DNA of 64,000 nucleotides from JANQPX01 sp039197065 (GTDB lineage Bacteria; Pseudomonadota; Alphaproteobacteria; Geminicoccales; Geminicoccaceae), in contig JBCCUL010000025.1 in NCBI GenBank assembly GCA_039197065.1, positions 62,001 to 126,000 on the forward strand, read 5' to 3'. The notes under the pieces are model-generated. The model was not told the origin of the DNA, made no database searches, and saw only the letters and a list, made by a program, of their open reading frames with translations. Positions 61,580-64,000 of this stretch are shown piece after piece. A program made the translations under genes and the position numbers. Positions within the stretch are counted from its first letter, which is position 1; each line of letters starts with the position of its first letter.

Positions 61580-62746
61580 TTGTCATCGACGACCATTGAC
61601 GAACCTGGAAGCCAGGCGGCCAAGTCGAGCTGGATCCAGTGGTTTCTCGTCCTCGGATTAGTCTATCTGCTGGTCGTCGCCGTCGACATGATCGGCACGG
61701 GCTTCAAGGCTGCGGCGGGCGATCAGGCGAAAGAGTTGTTTGCCTTTGCCAGCAACCCGGTGACAGGCGTGATCGTCGGCACCGTTGCGACCGCGCTCAT
61801 TCAATCTTAAAGCACCGTCACATCAATCATCGTCGGCCTTGTGGCCGGCGGCCTGCCGGTCTCCATCGTCATTCCGATGATCATGGGCGCCAATATGGGC
61901 ACGACGATCACCAACACGATCGTCAGCCTCGGGCATGTGCGTCAGGGTCAGGAGTTCCGCCGGGCCTTTTCCGCCGCCACGGTGCATGACTTCTTCAATC
62001 TGTTCAGCATCCTGATCTTCCTGCCGCTCGAGATCATGTTCGGCTTTCTCCAGAAGATCGGCGCCTACCTCGCCGACTTCCTGGTCGGCGGCGACAGCAT
62101 GTCCGTGAAGGGCTTCAACTTCATCAAACCGCTGGTGAAGCCGCCGGTGACCGCCATGAAGGACATGTTCCACGGCGTCGGTATGAGCGACCTCGTCATG
62201 GGCATCGCCCTGATCGTGCTTGGCATCGCCCTGATCTTCGTGGTCATCACTTATATCGGCAAGCTCTTGAAGGTGCTGATGGTCGGACGCGCGAAAGCGA
62301 TCCTGCACGCCGCCGTCGGCCGCGGGCCGATCTCCGGCATCTTCTCGGGCACGGCGATCACCGTTCTGGTCCAGTCCTCATCGACCACGACGAGCCTGGT
62401 GGTGCCGCTCGCCGGCAGCGGGGTATTCAGCCTGAAGCAGATCTACCCATTCACGCTCGGCGCTAATATCGGCACCTGCATCACGGCCATCCTGGCGGCG
62501 ACGGCGGTGTCGGGTGCGAACGCGATCTTCGCGCTCCAGATCGCGCTCGTGCATTTCAGCTACAACGTGATCGGCGTGATCGTCATCTACGGCCTGCCGT
62601 TCCTTCGCAACATCCCCATCTACGCGGCGGAATGGCTGGCTGATCTTGCCATGAAGAACAAGCTCTATGTCGCAGCCTATATCGGGCTTGTGTTCTTCGT
62701 CATCCCCATCGTTCTGATCGGGGTCAGTCAGATCATGGGCTGGTAA
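61580..62746 (+). pseudogene. Na/Pi symporter family gene with an in-frame TAA inside the QSSS motif
   Basis: One frame encodes a phosphate transporter of the NptA/PNaS type. The first part ends FASNPVTGVIVGTVATALIQS, then TAA at 61808-61810, then STVTSIIVGLVAGGLPVSIVIPMIMGANMGTTITNT continues in the same frame to 62746 with the second repeat (VLVQSSSTTTSLVVPL, LGANIGTCITAILAA). The family motif is QSSS, so TAA replaces TCA. A TTG at 61580 with GGGGGA upstream is the best start; ATG 61553 is another. Without readthrough the protein is cut at about 76 residues. Confidence 0.85.
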
Positions 62747-62764
62747 ACGATAGGGAGAAGGACC

Positions 62765-63019
62765 ATGGGCGAATACGAGAACCGCAGAGCAGATCTCGAA
62801 GAAAGAATTAACGATCTCGAAGAGACATTGGCGAGATTGAAAACGCAGCTCAAGGCCGAGAACGAACGCGAGCAGCATGATGCGATCGACCGGCTGGAGC
62901 AGTATCTCGGCGATCTCGACAACAAACACGCCAACTTACAGGAATTCTGGAAGGTGCTGCGGGAAGAAATCAAGGAACTGTTCAGCGGCGGTTCCGGGAA
63001 GACGGGGAAGGACGCATGA
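62765..63019 (+). CDS. Small coiled-coil protein
   Basis: This 84-residue protein is almost entirely heptad-like: ENRRADLEERINDLEETLARLKTQLKAENEREQ, then AIDRLEQYLGDLDNKHANLQEFW, with a Gly/Lys tail. It has no membrane segment. It starts 18 nt after the symporter gene and overlaps the next gene by 4 bp, so the three form an operon. The function is unknown; a structural or regulatory partner of the symporter is possible. Confidence 0.75.
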   Translation: MGEYENRRADLEERINDLEETLARLKTQLKAENEREQHDAIDRLEQYLGDLDNKHANLQEFWKVLREEIKELFSGGSGKTGKDA

Positions 63020-63588
63020 CGATGTGGATGCGAAACGGCCTCGTCGCCTTCGGGCTTGCCGCTGCCGTCTCCGGAACGGCCATGGCGGGCGAGGAGAAGC
63101 CGGTCAAGCTTGGCGAGATTCCGGCCGATGTGATGGAGGTCGCGAAGGCTGGTCTGGCGAATCTGAAGCTGGCCAGCGCCGATCCTGCTTCCGTGGTGGT
63201 GGATGTCGACGACGACAGCATGGTCCTGGCTTATGAAGTTCTGGGCGAGGTAGAGCTGGTCAGCGCCAACACCGAGACCGAGGCCGACGGCAGCTACGTC
63301 TACGAAATCCAGGGCACGGTCACGGACGGGCGCAGGGTCGAGATCGACATCGAACCCGACGGCGACGTCGAAGAGATCGAAATCGAGTTCAAGATCGAGG
63401 ACGTGCCGGGCGCCGTGATGAACGCCATTCAGGAAAAGCTGCCCGAGTTCCAGCCCGATTTCATCGAGGCCAGCCACTCGCCCAGCATGCATGTCATCGG
63501 CTACGAGTTCGTCGGCAATGTCGGCGACAACAAGATGGACATCGAAGTCTCGGCAGACGGCATGACGATCACCGTCGCCGATCAGTAG
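63016..63588 (+). CDS. Exported PepSY-like acidic protein
   Basis: This 190-residue protein has a signal peptide (MRNGLVAFGLAAAVSGTAMA) and a mature part rich in Asp/Glu. Two PepSY-like halves can be seen: VMEVAKAGLANLKLASADPASVVVDVDDDSMVLAYEV, and IEDVPGAVMNAIQEKLPEFQPDFIEASHSPSMHVIGYEFVG. It is probably periplasmic. An ATG two codons in (63022) is the alternative start. It overlaps the coiled-coil gene by 4 bp. The role is unknown; PepSY domains often bind or inhibit periplasmic enzymes. Confidence 0.72.
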   Translation: MTMWMRNGLVAFGLAAAVSGTAMAGEEKPVKLGEIPADVMEVAKAGLANLKLASADPASVVVDVDDDSMVLAYEVLGEVELVSANTETEADGSYVYEIQGTVTDGRRVEIDIEPDGDVEEIEIEFKIEDVPGAVMNAIQEKLPEFQPDFIEASHSPSMHVIGYEFVGNVGDNKMDIEVSADGMTITVADQ

Positions 63589-64000
63589 CAAGGATTCGAG
63601 GCGCTCTTGCACATCTCCATATCGCCAAGTGCGTATGGCGATGCTGGTATTCGTGGCGCTTCTAAAACGAGTGCTCCGCGTGCCCAGAACCAAGACTAGA
63701 GCGTTCGATGTGGACTCTACTTGACCATCGCGGCAGCTGACCCTTTTGACAATCATGGGTCAGCTGTACGCGTTGGCGTCCGGCCTTGTAGCGCGGAAAA
63801 TACGCCGTAGAGCGGCCACGCCGGTCGGAGATCTCTTGGCGCTCCCGCTTTACCCCGATTTCCTGCCGCTGAGCTCGTTCACACTGGATGCCACTAACCC
63901 CCATCAGGAACCTCATCCAATGATCGGTATACAGGTAGCCCTCTGCCGCTGAAGAATTCTTCTTCTCTATCGGCTCCGCCGGATAGTCCCCCGAATCTAA
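63589..64000. other. Right-edge interval; a minus-strand frame is open off the window
   Basis: From 64000 down to 63662 the minus strand is open (DSGDYPAEPIEKKNSSAAEGYLYTDHW onward in pieces). This could be the 3' end of a gene starting to the right. The composition after about 63920 is poorly gene-like (many Arg, Gln and Ser) and no family is recognised. Nothing else is seen. Confidence 0.25.

Overview
The window looks like the chromosome of an alphaproteobacterium, probably of the Hyphomicrobiales (rhizobial) type. The codon use is GC-rich. It carries an FnrN-type oxygen sensor with a Cys-x2-Cys-x7-Cys cluster, a phasin plus PHA synthase, a DUF465 (YdcH) protein and an FNR-like control motif. 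Genus cannot be read from the sequence.

Layout. (1) 1-3333 is the right end of an integrative element: a cut-off primase, an AlpA-like protein, a hypothetical gene and a tyrosine integrase. It ends at a 3'-half copy of a tRNA-Arg (anticodon CCT). (2) 3289-57351 is a roughly 54-kb island bounded by two direct copies of that tRNA 3' half. There is no recombinase gene between them. (3) 57352-64000 lies beyond the island: a LodA/LodB-type quinone-cofactor oxidase pair, a broken Na/Pi symporter and two small genes.

Island content, left to right: a DUF429 protein and debris of a type I restriction M subunit; four small c-type cytochromes; universal stress proteins; an FnrN-like regulator; a phasin and a VIT1/CCC1 transporter; PHA synthase followed by an HlyD / double-ATPase ABC / ABC-2 exporter; a type II P-type ATPase; a second Crp/Fnr regulator with a sulfur-transport module, whose downstream persulfide dioxygenase-like and SulP genes are dead; a dihydroorotate-dehydrogenase-like protein, pyruvate:ferredoxin oxidoreductase and a GltD-like ferredoxin/NADPH flavoprotein; a frameshifted PGM1-like ATP-grasp gene; a GH65 phosphorylase with a beta-phosphoglucomutase/trehalose-phosphatase fusion; PEP synthase; a complete group 3b-like [NiFe] hydrogenase operon with maturation genes; a PfkB sugar kinase and small stress proteins; and a dehydrogenase/aldehyde dehydrogenase/VOC operon at the right end.

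How it fits together. Eight good and two weaker FNR/FixK-type dyads (TTGA-N6-TCAA) lie in the intergenic regions. In five promoters exactly 68 nt separate the dyad from the chosen start codon. I infer one low-oxygen regulon, controlled by the island's own FnrN-like protein, that joins H2/NAD(P)H, ferredoxin, pyruvate and PEP exchange with PHA and trehalose storage turnover and stress proteins. The island is also partly decayed, with at least five gene remnants and several single-base lesions.
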